64,000 bases of DNA from Pseudobacteriovorax antillogorgiicola (GCF_900177345.1 NZ_FWZT01000010.1:124001-188000); one strand, 5' to 3'; shown: positions 7,967-16,188, numbered from the stretch's first letter. The notes: generated from the letters alone by a model not told the origin. Numbers and translations are program-made.

Positions 7967-8734
7967 ATGAACGAGAGGAACGAGAAGAATCTGAAAGTCA
8001 TGGGGCTCATGGAGCACCTAGACGAACTTCGCGGACGGATCTTTCGTTCGCTCATTGCTGTAGTGATTATATTCGGGATCGCCTTTTCCTTCGCAAACTA
8101 CATCTTCGAATTTCTTAAAGGGCCACTCGTGGCGGCCTTACCTGAAGGGTCAAATGCCCTTCATTTTACTGGCCCCATGGATGTTCTTATCGCCAATATT
8201 AAGATATCTTTTTTAGCAGCTGTCGTTGGAGCCTGCCCCTTCTGGCTATACCAATTTTGGAAGTTTTTGGAGCCTGCCCTATACGAGCATGAGAAAAAGT
8301 ATGCAATTCCTTTTCTCTTCTCATCCGTAAGTCTGTTTTTTAGCGGAGTTGCATTCTGCTTTTTTGTCATTATGCCCCTTGCGATGGAGTTCTTGATCCA
8401 AATGGGTATGGAAGTGGGAACTCCCATCATCACCGTTGCCGACTATGTCTCGGTGCTCATGCTTCTGATATTCGGCTTCGGATTGGTATTTGAAACCCCT
8501 GTAATTCTAGTTTTACTAGCCCTACTTGACCTGGTCGATGCCGATATGCTAGCTGAGAATCGCAAGTTTGTCCTCGTTGGAGTGATGATTTTGGGAGCCC
8601 TTCTCACACCTCCTGATCCCATTTCTCAGATCGCCATGGGCTTACCTACCTATTTGATGTTTGAGATGTCGATCGTGATCATACGTCTCGTCAAACGAAA
8701 GCGGAAACCAGTTGAACTTGAAGTCAAAAACTAG
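7967..8734 (+). CDS. tatC: Sec-independent translocase subunit TatC
   Basis: A 255-residue inner-membrane protein with the TatC N-terminal signature MEHLDELRGRI, the cytoplasmic loop FLEPALYEHEKKY with its conserved Glu, and six hydrophobic segments. TatC is the receptor for twin-arginine signal peptides. No tatA or tatB is nearby, which is common outside enterics, so those partners must be elsewhere. ATG 7967 lies just after the polA stop at 7963-7965, with AGAGG inside the end of polA as ribosome site. Confidence 0.95.
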   Translation: MNERNEKNLKVMGLMEHLDELRGRIFRSLIAVVIIFGIAFSFANYIFEFLKGPLVAALPEGSNALHFTGPMDVLIANIKISFLAAVVGACPFWLYQFWKFLEPALYEHEKKYAIPFLFSSVSLFFSGVAFCFFVIMPLAMEFLIQMGMEVGTPIITVADYVSVLMLLIFGFGLVFETPVILVLLALLDLVDADMLAENRKFVLVGVMILGALLTPPDPISQIAMGLPTYLMFEMSIVIIRLVKRKRKPVELEVKN

Positions 8735-9443
8735 CCTAGTCTCCTGGCTTGTCACGCTAGGTCTGTTGTTTAGTAGTCGCGCTTGGGGCAATACCGATGC
8801 CCCCTTAGAATACCGACACTCTGCTTGGAGTATTGGCCTTACCTTTAAGAATCATATTCTTCGTTCACCTCAGGAAAATAACTTTCTTGGTACAGCCGCT
8901 GCGATCCAACTCGGGCGCACCTATGTCTATCATCGGTGGATTGCCGGGCTGAGTCTCGATGTTCTTACTGGCCCTTACGAGTCACCAGAAAGGCAGAACA
9001 TCGTTGTGGACTTCACAGGAACAGGTGCTTCTGGATACATTGGTTATGGCCTGAGCGGTGAACCCACACTCCAATCAGGGACTCTTGACTACGGCTTGAT
9101 CTTGAATCTTGGTTACGGTGATATGATTGGAAGGTCAGTTAGCCAAAGGGTCAGAACATCGGAAGATGACGAGCCGGTCAACAACTGGGTCATGCGTATC
9201 AATGACTTTTCCATAGCACCAGCTATATTCGTTTCCTGGCTTAAGCCCGCCCGCCCCGAGGGAAACTCTCCCGAACTTCTGGTCACCCGCATCGAGGGGG
9301 TTTTTGTTCATTTTGGAGCCCTGTTTCCTATACAAACCAAGTATAAGCTCCAGTATGACCAAGGAGAGAGCACCTTCAATGACAATGGTGACCTTAAAGG
9401 CCACACCTGGTTTCTGGCCATCACTGCGCTCATTGGCGTCTAA
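8712..9443 (+). CDS. Outer-membrane/secreted beta-rich protein, unknown
   Basis: A 243-residue protein with a Sec signal (SLVSWLVTLGLLFSSRAWG) followed by a barrel-like pattern: WSIGLTFKNHILR, GTAAAIQLGRTYVY, WIAGLSLDVLTGPY, SGYIGYGLSG, YGLILNLGYGD. The start must be TTG (8712 or 8718), inside the end of tatC, so translation is coupled; no ATG lies upstream of the signal. It ends in FLAITALIGV rather than Phe. Most likely an outer-membrane barrel; there is nothing to give a substrate. Confidence 0.75.
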   Translation: MNLKSKTSLVSWLVTLGLLFSSRAWGNTDAPLEYRHSAWSIGLTFKNHILRSPQENNFLGTAAAIQLGRTYVYHRWIAGLSLDVLTGPYESPERQNIVVDFTGTGASGYIGYGLSGEPTLQSGTLDYGLILNLGYGDMIGRSVSQRVRTSEDDEPVNNWVMRINDFSIAPAIFVSWLKPARPEGNSPELLVTRIEGVFVHFGALFPIQTKYKLQYDQGESTFNDNGDLKGHTWFLAITALIGV

Positions 9444-9486
9444 GCATCTAAAATTATTAACCATGATTCGTGATATTTAAGTTTTT

Positions 9487-9517
9487 AGGAGCTACCTCCC
9501 GATATTTATCGAAGGAG
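9487..9517 (+). promoter_or_regulatory. Leader with two mutually exclusive hairpins that cover or free the ribosome site
   Basis: CTCC at 9496-9499 can pair with GGAG at 9488-9491 (4-base loop). It can also pair with the ribosome site GGAG at 9514-9517, in a hairpin extended by CGAT (9500-9503) with ATCG (9508-9511) around a four-base loop. The second form has eight pairs, a two-base bulge (9512-9513) and buries the ribosome site of the gene at 9526. The upstream GGAG acts as a decoy that could release it. This is what the sequence permits; folding was judged by eye. Confidence 0.45.
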
Positions 9518-9525
9518 CGTTCACG

Positions 9526-10164
9526 ATGTCTGAAAATATTCTAATTAAGCATTTTAAAACCCCTATTTTTCGAAAAATCTTCCGCCACGGACACTACTTC
9601 CTTTGCGGAATTTGCCGTACGGAATATCATAACCGGGTCGATGCCAATAACTGCCTCAACCACTGCTGGTATGCACTCAAGGAACAGTACCCTCTGATCG
9701 TTGTTCGTGACTTCGTTCATGGCCGCCTGTTTCGGTGCCAGTACTGCTTTCGCCTCTACAAAACCGAAGATGCCGGCTTGGAGTGTGCACGACGCTGCAC
9801 CGATGGTCGAGAAAAACGCCATGTTCAAGAACAGCTCGCTTCCGACTTGCCTATATCAGTGAAGCCAAGGCGCAAGTTCCGACTCGTGAAGATGGTACCG
9901 CAAGAAGAGACTCTTCAAGCAGCTCCTGCTCCCACTCCCCAGGCTCCACCACCACCTGAGCCAGAACCTGAGATCCCTGAAGAACCGGCTGTAAAAGAAC
10001 CAACAATCATCAAGCGCCATAAATCCGAGTTTCCAAAGAATTGGATTCGAGACGGGGCTAAGTATAAATGTAAGTTTTGCAACGAACTCTACTACACGAA
10101 AGTTGAAGTTGAAAAGTGCTTCAACGACCACTTCGATGCTCAAGGTTATGAGAAATTGGAATGA
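9526..10164 (+). CDS. Protein with three C2H2/C2HC-type zinc-finger-like modules
   Basis: A 212-residue cytoplasmic protein with three modules of identical spacing. Module 1 (from residue 27) is CGIC-x12-CLNHC, module 2 (from residue 71) is CQYC-x12-CARRC and module 3 (from about residue 184) is CKFC-x12-CFNDH. All fit C-x2-C-x12-C-x3-[CH], the spacing of classical eukaryotic C2H2 fingers, with a conserved aromatic at the fourth position after the second Cys (Y in all three). Between modules 2 and 3 lies a Pro/Glu-rich linker (about residues 125-160) after a basic patch (KPRRKFRLVK). Likely zinc binding, nucleic acid or protein contact possible. ATG 9526 has AAGGAG 8 bases ahead, inside the leader hairpin. 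It is not a family I can name. Confidence 0.85.
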   Translation: MSENILIKHFKTPIFRKIFRHGHYFLCGICRTEYHNRVDANNCLNHCWYALKEQYPLIVVRDFVHGRLFRCQYCFRLYKTEDAGLECARRCTDGREKRHVQEQLASDLPISVKPRRKFRLVKMVPQEETLQAAPAPTPQAPPPPEPEPEIPEEPAVKEPTIIKRHKSEFPKNWIRDGAKYKCKFCNELYYTKVEVEKCFNDHFDAQGYEKLE

Positions 10165-10190
10165 AAAAAAGGAGCGCTAATAGCGCTCCT
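10164..10190 (-). terminator. Intrinsic terminator for hpf
   Basis: A perfect stem, GGAGCGCT (10171-10178) with AGCGCTCC (10182-10189), and a 3-base loop. On the minus strand it is followed by seven T, complementary to the A run at 10164-10170. It therefore ends hpf transcripts; on the plus strand the trailing sequence CAAATTTTG makes it weaker. Confidence 0.85.
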
Positions 10191-10215
10191 CAAATTTTGA
10201 AATATAAGATGAAAG

Positions 10216-10632
10216 CTAAGCCGGTCTTCGCCGCCGAGCTTCTTCAAATTTCACAATCTCAGCCGCATCGATAGAATAGGCTTCTTCCGCTTGAGCTGAG
10301 TAATCCACTTCAGGCATGGTTCGCACCGTGCCTTTATTCTTGTGGCTCTTCAATTTGTCTTTCTTTCGCTTCAATTGAGCACCCAGCTTATCGATCATGC
10401 GATCGACAGAGCCATACATGTCTTCACAGGCATGTTCGACATTAAGAGAGAAGCCATCACCGCTTACCAAGACGCAATTTGCATGTTGCAAATGGCGATC
10501 GACAGAAAATGTCACTTGAACCTCGATGGCCTTTGTCACAAATTTCTCGATCTTGGTACGCAGCTTCTCTTCAGCGTAGTCTTGAAGTGCCTGAGATGTG
10601 TCCATGTGTTTAAAGGAAAACTGGAACTGCAT
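10216..10632 (-). CDS. hpf: Ribosome hibernation promoting factor, short form
   Basis: A 138-residue protein with the single HPF/YfiA (S30AE) domain: MQFQFSFKHMDTSQALQDYA, HANCVLVSGDGFSLNVE, DMYGSVDRMIDKLGAQLKRKKDKLKSHK. It lacks the long-HPF C-terminal dimerisation domain, and its last 40 residues are a short acidic/basic tail. It binds the 30S decoding region in stationary phase. ATG 10632 follows GGAGG closely. It is single-gene, with a terminator at 10164-10190. Upstream are an inverted repeat (10678-10687 / 10697-10706) and a CCGATAAGT box near 10723-10731. Confidence 0.92.
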   Translation of the reverse strand: MQFQFSFKHMDTSQALQDYAEEKLRTKIEKFVTKAIEVQVTFSVDRHLQHANCVLVSGDGFSLNVEHACEDMYGSVDRMIDKLGAQLKRKKDKLKSHKNKGTVRTMPEVDYSAQAEEAYSIDAAEIVKFEEARRRRPA

Positions 10633-10677
10633 AGGATGCCTCCGAACAAATAATGAAAGGGCTCGCGATAAGGCTTT

Positions 10678-10706
10678 GAATGAATAGACAAAAAAACTAT
10701 TTATTC
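10678..10706. repeat. Inverted repeat upstream of hpf
   Basis: GAATGAATAG (10678-10687) and CTATTTATTC (10697-10706) are inverted matches at 9 of 10 positions around an A-rich spacer. This is a possible operator or leader hairpin 46 bases ahead of the hpf start. Confidence 0.35.
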
Positions 10707-10723
10707 CTCGACCTTCTCATTAC

Positions 10724-10750
10724 TTATCGGAGATTTGGCCAGGCAGTTAA
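10724..10750 (-). promoter_or_regulatory. Weak sigma28-like promoter candidate for hpf
   Basis: On the minus strand, TCCGATAA (10731-10724, seven of eight to the FliA -10) is preceded by TTAA 15 bases upstream, a poor -35. It shares CCGATAAGT with the sites at 3.28 kb and 15.67 kb. Confidence 0.25.
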
Positions 10751-10806
10751 TGGAAAAAACTATGACCTTTAGTCAAATCTTTAGGCCTCATAGAAGCTCG
10801 GCAATC

Positions 10807-10835
10807 TTGATAGTTTAGGGAATCTGGACTAAAAC
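10807..10835 (+). promoter_or_regulatory. Candidate sigma70-type promoter for recD2
   Basis: TTGATA (10807-10812), 17 bases, then TAAAAC (10830-10835), about 60 bases before the recD2 start. Confidence 0.4.
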
Positions 10836-10893
10836 AAGAGCACCTGACAAATCGCATGGATTTATTCCATCCCGCACTGAGAAGAAGGTAGCG

Positions 10894-13083
10894 TTGGAGC
10901 AGCAAATAGAACTCACTGAAATTAAAGGTGAAATAGAAACGATCACCTACCGCAATGACGAAAACGGCTGGTCTGTCATTAAGGTTAAGTCTGATCGTGG
11001 GCTGACGTTTACCGCTACGGGCCTATTCAGCTATATCAAGGTTGGAGAGTACTTTTCCCTTAAAGGTCAGTGGGTTGAGCACAAAAGCCATGGCCGACAA
11101 TTCAAAGTTGAGCTCGGGAGGCCAATCCACCCAACGACTCAGGAAGGGATCATCCGCTACCTGTCATCAGGTCTCATCAAGGGAATTGGCAAGATTACAG
11201 CCAAACGAATCGTTGAGCATTTCAAAGAAGAGACCCTAGAAATACTCAATCGCGACCCTTCGCGAATGGCCGAAGTCGATTCTATAGGCCCCAAGAAGGC
11301 CAAAACTATCGAACAGGCCTGGCGTGATAGCCGGGAGTATCGAGACGCTGAGCTATTCCTTTTTTCACACCACTTATCTCCTTCGCTAACTCATCGTATT
11401 ATCAAAGCCTATCGCGGCAAAACCATTGAGATCGTTAAGGAAGACCCCTACAGGCTCAGCACGGAAATTGGGGGAATTGGCTTTCTAACTGCCGATAAGA
11501 TCGCTCAAAGTATCGACTTTGATCCTGTTTCTGGTAAACGAATCAAAGCAGCAATACTCTACAGCCTTTCTCAAGCAGAAGACCATGGTCACTGCTTCCT
11601 AAGCACCCCACAAATGCTCGAAAAACTAATCCAGTTGCTAAGCTTAGATCACGACCAGCTTCATGAACTGATATTACAAGCTCTTCACGAGCTAAATCTT
11701 AAAGGCAGCTTAATCACCGAAACACGAGACGGTGGAGACATTCATTATCTCCAAGAGCTTCTGGTGGCCGAAGATACTATGGCCAAGAAAATTACGGAAC
11801 TCCTCGATCAACCGTTTCACATTGATGAGCAACGGGTCGAGTCTTGGCTAAACAAGTATAGCGAACGACTCGCTATGCCTTTATCCCACCACCAGCTGGA
11901 AGCTGTAAAAGCTGCTGTTAGCCATCGGGTGTTTGTTTTAACCGGAGGCCCAGGTGTTGGTAAAACAACAACAGCCAATGCCATCATCAGACTGCTAAGT
12001 GCTATGAAGCGGTCGGTCGCACTTGCTGCACCGACTGGACGAGCTGCCCAGCGACTATCTGAAGTCACCGGCCAAGGAGCGAAAACTGTCCATCGTTTGC
12101 TTGAGTGGACCCCGCAGGACAATGGCTTCAGCCGAGACGAATCCAACCCACTTAACGCCAGCGCTATTGTTGTGGATGAAGCTTCGATGCTCGATATTCG
12201 TCTTGCCAATGCACTGGTTCAAGCGATCAGCCACCAAGCTCAAATTATCTTCATTGGTGATGTGGATCAGCTGCCATCAGTAGGCCCCGGAAACGTTTTA
12301 CGAGATCTGATAGATTCACAGAAAGTTCCATTCACGCGCCTCACTGAGATCTTTCGCCAAGCCGCAAGCTCTCATATTGTCAGCATCGCCCACCAGATCA
12401 ACGACGGTCAGTTTCCACAATTTCCAGATCAAGATGGAGCCGACTGCCGTATGATCGAGGTTAGTAGCGTCGATGAGATCAAGTCGATTATCTGTGACCT
12501 TGTGGGACATATTCTACCCGATAAAGGTCACTATGATAGCATCCGCGATATCCAAGTTCTCACCCCTATGAATCGCGGCGATCTGGGAACCAAAACTCTC
12601 AATCAAGAGCTGCAAGCCTTATTAAATCCTGCTGATGATCATGAAGACCAGGAGAAGAAGGTCGATAGCACCGTATTTCGCCCTGGCGATAAAGTGATTC
12701 AAGTTAGCAACAACTATGAGCTGAATGTTTTTAATGGCGACATTGGCTTCGTGCAGCATGCCGGTGTCGATGGTGGGAAAATTATCGTGAGCTTTGGTGA
12801 TCGTAGAGTTAGCTACAGCAAGGAAGATGCTTACGATCTAAAGTTGGCCTATGCTATTACAATCCATAAGTCTCAAGGCAGTGAGTTTCCGGTTGTCATC
12901 ATCCCGTTGGCCATGCAGCACTTTGTGATGCTGCAAAGAAACCTTATCTATACAGCGCTGACGCGGGCTCGCAAGTTTGCCATTTTTGTAGGCACTGCCC
13001 AGGCCCTTGATCATGCGATCAAAACTCAAACTAGTTTAAACCGTCAAACTCAATTGGTTCAACGCATATGTCATTACTTGTAA
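10894..13083 (+). CDS. recD2: RecD2-type ATP-dependent 5'-3' DNA helicase
   Basis: A 729-residue SF1B helicase of RecD2 type. The N-terminal third has the OB-like start (GEIETITYRNDENGWSVIKV) and tandem helix-hairpin-helix units (GIGKITAKRIVEHF, GPKKAKTIEQAW, GGIGFLTADKIAQ), the mark of RecD2 as opposed to RecBCD RecD. Walker A GGPGVGKTTT is near residue 351, Walker B IVVDEASMLD near 425, then motif III GDVDQLPSVGPG and motif VI AITIHKSQGSEF. It acts in recombination and repair without RecBC. The start is TTG 10894 (LEQQIELTEIKGE), with AAGGTAG ahead; no ATG fits. The next gene starts inside its last 16 bases. Confidence 0.93.
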   Translation: MEQQIELTEIKGEIETITYRNDENGWSVIKVKSDRGLTFTATGLFSYIKVGEYFSLKGQWVEHKSHGRQFKVELGRPIHPTTQEGIIRYLSSGLIKGIGKITAKRIVEHFKEETLEILNRDPSRMAEVDSIGPKKAKTIEQAWRDSREYRDAELFLFSHHLSPSLTHRIIKAYRGKTIEIVKEDPYRLSTEIGGIGFLTADKIAQSIDFDPVSGKRIKAAILYSLSQAEDHGHCFLSTPQMLEKLIQLLSLDHDQLHELILQALHELNLKGSLITETRDGGDIHYLQELLVAEDTMAKKITELLDQPFHIDEQRVESWLNKYSERLAMPLSHHQLEAVKAAVSHRVFVLTGGPGVGKTTTANAIIRLLSAMKRSVALAAPTGRAAQRLSEVTGQGAKTVHRLLEWTPQDNGFSRDESNPLNASAIVVDEASMLDIRLANALVQAISHQAQIIFIGDVDQLPSVGPGNVLRDLIDSQKVPFTRLTEIFRQAASSHIVSIAHQINDGQFPQFPDQDGADCRMIEVSSVDEIKSIICDLVGHILPDKGHYDSIRDIQVLTPMNRGDLGTKTLNQELQALLNPADDHEDQEKKVDSTVFRPGDKVIQVSNNYELNVFNGDIGFVQHAGVDGGKIIVSFGDRRVSYSKEDAYDLKLAYAITIHKSQGSEFPVVIIPLAMQHFVMLQRNLIYTALTRARKFAIFVGTAQALDHAIKTQTSLNRQTQLVQRICHYL

Positions 13084-14678
13084 GAGCTATCTCCATTCGT
13101 TCCATTGGAGCCCTCTGCCTACTAACAATTGGCTTTCGGCTTCTACAAATAGCAGTTTTCCCAGTCACTCAGGATGAAGCCTACTACTTCTACTGGGCTA
13201 AGTTTCCAGACTTTGGCTACTTTGATCACCCACCATTCATTGCTTGGCTAGCGAGCTTGAGCAATATCATTCCAGGCACTCCCTGGGCAGCTAGATTAGG
13301 TGGCTTTTTACTGGCAAGCTTAATGTTTACAGTCATGATCTCACTAGCACGCCTCGCAGGACTGAAAGATCGTTCCTCGATCTACTTAGCCTTGTTACTC
13401 TCTCAGCTGAACCTTGGAGGCCTCATACTTGGGTTCATTCAAACACCAGATCTTCCTTTAGCCTTCTTTTGGCTGTTGGCTTTGCATGAAGCTGCTGTTG
13501 CGATCAAGATCGATCCGCGACGCTGGCTTACAGCAGGTGTGATGACAGGTTTGGGACTTACCAGTAAATACACCATGGCGATCATGGGTCTTGTCTTTCT
13601 CTATGCCCTCATGAGGAAACCACGAGGCCTGCTTTCCCCTTGGCCTTATCTTGGTGGACTAGCCTGCCTCATCACGTTTCTGCCTCACCTGACTTGGAAC
13701 TACCAGCATGATTGGGTGAGTTTCCGGTTTCAGTTTGGTCGAGGTTTGAAGAGCGAGTATCACGTGGACACAAATATGGGGAATAAGCTTCCTAGAGCCC
13801 TTGATGCTAAGGTAGGCTCCCCGGAAGAAACCCTTGCTCGCACTTTTAAAAGGCCAGAGAAAAAGAAGGAGCCGAAACCTCCAAAGTCAAAGATTGAGAA
13901 GGCAAGCCAACGAGTGGGAAATTATATTGGAGGGCAGTTGGGACTCTGGGGCTTGATGATCTTTCCATTAGCTATCGGGCTTTGGAGAAAACGTCAAAAA
14001 AATTCACTAGACCCACATGTCAGATCCCTTCTGATTGCATCAGTGACAGTTCCTTTGGGAGTGTTCGGGATTCTTTCTCCATTTCAAAACATTGAAGCTA
14101 ATTGGCCTGCAGTGTATGTGTTAGGCGCCTCGGTTCTGTTAGCTGGATCACTGAAGCTACGTCCCGCGCTTTACATAACGGGTCTTGGGAACCTTATTCT
14201 CATCGCATTACTCACCATCCATGCTCACTACCCCTTGAATAAAAGTAAAGCCCATAAGGATCGAATCCTGTATGAAACCCACGGTTATGAGGACCTTGCA
14301 TCGTATCTGAAGCAGGTTCCTGGCCCCTTATTCGCCGACACCTATCAAAACACCTCTCTCATTTCGTTCTACAACCCTAGCCAAGCTGTGACGCAATGGC
14401 CTGGGATCACGCGACTCTCAGAAATGATCCGACGTCCAGAGATGATGAAAACCAGCTACCAAACAGCGCTTGAGTCAGATCAAATCTTCTTGATTACTAG
14501 CAACCGCATCCCACCCGCTATTCCTGGTTTTTCAGCTAAGATGCTGTGGGAGTTGCGAGACTGCGTTGACGGAGAGTTCCAAATTTTTAGCGCCGATGAT
14601 TCAAGATACTTGGATCTATCTTGTGAAAAGGCAGTTCACCGCTGGACTTTGGCTGAGTACAAACCAAACACGCCTTAG
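13068..14678 (+). CDS. Membrane glycosyltransferase, GT39/ArnT-like family
   Basis: A 536-residue polytopic inner-membrane protein. The first periplasmic loop carries the acidic pair and following motif of the PMT/ArnT family (VTQDEAYYFYWAKFPDFGYF, then DHPP). About ten hydrophobic segments follow, with a Lys/Pro-rich loop near residues 250-290 (KKKEPKPPKSKIEK) and a soluble periplasmic end. These enzymes move a sugar from a polyprenyl-phosphate donor to lipid A, protein or another lipid in the periplasm. The acceptor cannot be inferred. It overlaps recD2 by 16 bases, so coupled translation is likely, though the functions look unrelated. Confidence 0.85.
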   Translation: MSLLVRAISIRSIGALCLLTIGFRLLQIAVFPVTQDEAYYFYWAKFPDFGYFDHPPFIAWLASLSNIIPGTPWAARLGGFLLASLMFTVMISLARLAGLKDRSSIYLALLLSQLNLGGLILGFIQTPDLPLAFFWLLALHEAAVAIKIDPRRWLTAGVMTGLGLTSKYTMAIMGLVFLYALMRKPRGLLSPWPYLGGLACLITFLPHLTWNYQHDWVSFRFQFGRGLKSEYHVDTNMGNKLPRALDAKVGSPEETLARTFKRPEKKKEPKPPKSKIEKASQRVGNYIGGQLGLWGLMIFPLAIGLWRKRQKNSLDPHVRSLLIASVTVPLGVFGILSPFQNIEANWPAVYVLGASVLLAGSLKLRPALYITGLGNLILIALLTIHAHYPLNKSKAHKDRILYETHGYEDLASYLKQVPGPLFADTYQNTSLISFYNPSQAVTQWPGITRLSEMIRRPEMMKTSYQTALESDQIFLITSNRIPPAIPGFSAKMLWELRDCVDGEFQIFSADDSRYLDLSCEKAVHRWTLAEYKPNTP

Positions 14679-14681
14679 CGC

Positions 14682-15635
14682 TCACATAGGGTCTTCCGAT
14701 GAGACTTCAATATAACCACGGTTAATATCCTGCTGATACTTCTCCGGTAGGGCCAAGGATAACCCACTGGCTGAAAGCATTTGATGAATAGCATGCCTTG
14801 AGTAGCGAATATCGTAGCGCTTCAAGATTTTGTAAACTTCGAATATCATTTTCTCAGCATTCTTTGTGCGCAAACCACCCCGATAACGTAGCGCACGCTT
14901 GCAAATCCGACGAATTGCCGACTGCAAACGCCTTTCAGAGCACTTAATCTTTTTGAAATCTATATGTTTCATACTATATAAAATTTCCTCGCGGTCTTTG
15001 GATGCTTTCACCGCCTTTTCGCCGGTAACCATCTCATAGAGAAGCAGACCAACACAGTAAATATCTGATTGTGGGAGAATGGATGAGTCTGTAATATGCT
15101 CAGGAGAGTAATAGCCTGGTGTTCCCACCATATAATTCTTATAGTTTTCCACTTCACCACTGCACGCCAATCCGAAATCTGTGAGCAGAACTTTTCCCTG
15201 CCTTGAAATCAAGACATTTGGCGATGAAAGATCTGAGTGAATTGTATCATGCAAATGAAGATAGTCGATTCCTTGCAGAATATCGATGGTCACGGATAGG
15301 GCAACCAATGGCGGCAGCCGCTTGAAGTGCTTGATCAAACGATAAAGGGACCACCCATCAATGAACTCGGACACGATGTAGCAATTGGGCGGCTTATAAT
15401 TTGCATCGATATAGCCAACGATATGCTTATGTTTGAGGCGCGAGACGATGAGCAGTTCCCGGTGAAAGATACCGAGAAACCGCTTGTTCATCTGGTACTT
15501 TTCATGCAGAACTTTGATAGCTACAGCCTGGCCGGTTTCCTCATCGATACCTTTATAAACCTTACCAAGCCCACCAGCTCCAACTTCGTAATCTATCTCA
15601 TACTTTCCGATTTTTTTTTGCTGAAGTACAGTCAA
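14682..15635 (-). CDS. Ser/Thr protein kinase with unusual catalytic loop
   Basis: A 317-residue cytoplasmic Hanks-type kinase. Gly-rich loop VGAGGLGKVYKG, ATP lysine K41 in VAIKVL, catalytic loop H133-S-D135-L-S-S-P-N140, DFG at 153-155, and GTPGYYSPE at 171-179 with DIYCVGLLLYEM. D135, N140 and D153 are kept, but the HRD Arg is Ser and the HRDxKxxN Lys is Ser, so this is a non-RD kinase unlikely to need activation-loop phosphorylation. The end (about 265-317) is a helical tail with no membrane segment or sensor domain. The start is TTG 15635, with GAGG ahead. A CCGATAAGT box at 15668-15675 may be its promoter. Confidence 0.9.
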   Translation of the reverse strand: MTVLQQKKIGKYEIDYEVGAGGLGKVYKGIDEETGQAVAIKVLHEKYQMNKRFLGIFHRELLIVSRLKHKHIVGYIDANYKPPNCYIVSEFIDGWSLYRLIKHFKRLPPLVALSVTIDILQGIDYLHLHDTIHSDLSSPNVLISRQGKVLLTDFGLACSGEVENYKNYMVGTPGYYSPEHITDSSILPQSDIYCVGLLLYEMVTGEKAVKASKDREEILYSMKHIDFKKIKCSERRLQSAIRRICKRALRYRGGLRTKNAEKMIFEVYKILKRYDIRYSRHAIHQMLSASGLSLALPEKYQQDINRGYIEVSSEDPM

Positions 15636-15744
15636 AGGTTCCTCGATATGCCAGGTTCCGACCCTAACTTATCGGGCAGATCTTGGAGATTATGAGTGTT
15701 TTGGGACGCAGCCCAGGCTAAAAGCAGCTCACAAGATTCGCAAG

Positions 15745-16188
15745 TTAAGTTAAAATATTAAGAGATTCACAATATCTATAACCCACATGATCAAGAATCG
15801 AAAGTAAATCATCGTAAATGCTCTCTGCATAATAGCCGATTACCCCAATCACATCAGAAAAGCTCTCATAGCTGAGGCCATTTGAGAAAATATCTAAGCC
15901 AAGGACAATTTGTCCATCGCTATCGACAGACAGTTTTGCCATGCTTGTGGCATCATTCATCTCAAGCATGTGTGAGGCGATCTCAGGCCACGTATCCCAA
16001 TCGATATTTAGCTTCAGTAGAGGCTGAATCTTAAAGCTCACCCATGTATCTGAGATCTCGATCAAGAGCGGATAAGATCGGTGCTCACCCTGCCAACCAG
16101 TGATAAGTTTTTGCTCAGATTTCTTAACATAGTCCCAGCCATACCGAACCAAAAAGTCTTCGAGCGCACTGCAAATGGGAAGTGACAT
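15745..16188 (-). CDS. YbjN-like small protein
   Basis: A 147-residue soluble acidic protein with an alternating helix-strand pattern: helical N terminus (LEDFLVRYGWDYVKK), strands (HRSYPLLIEISDTWVSFKI), then MLEMNDATSMAKLSVDSDGQ and a final helix. This resembles the YbjN / type III secretion chaperone-like fold, as judged by pattern only. It follows, on the same strand, about 110 bases upstream of the kinase; whether they work together is unknown. An ATATG-x5-CATAT inverted repeat lies in its upstream region (about 16209-16223). Confidence 0.6.
   Translation of the reverse strand: MSLPICSALEDFLVRYGWDYVKKSEQKLITGWQGEHRSYPLLIEISDTWVSFKIQPLLKLNIDWDTWPEIASHMLEMNDATSMAKLSVDSDGQIVLGLDIFSNGLSYESFSDVIGVIGYYAESIYDDLLSILDHVGYRYCESLNILT

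Noticed and set aside
11817-12209. 130-codon minus-strand frame inside recD2
   Set aside because: Lies over the helicase Walker A/B region, has no ribosome site and low-complexity content; shadow frame.
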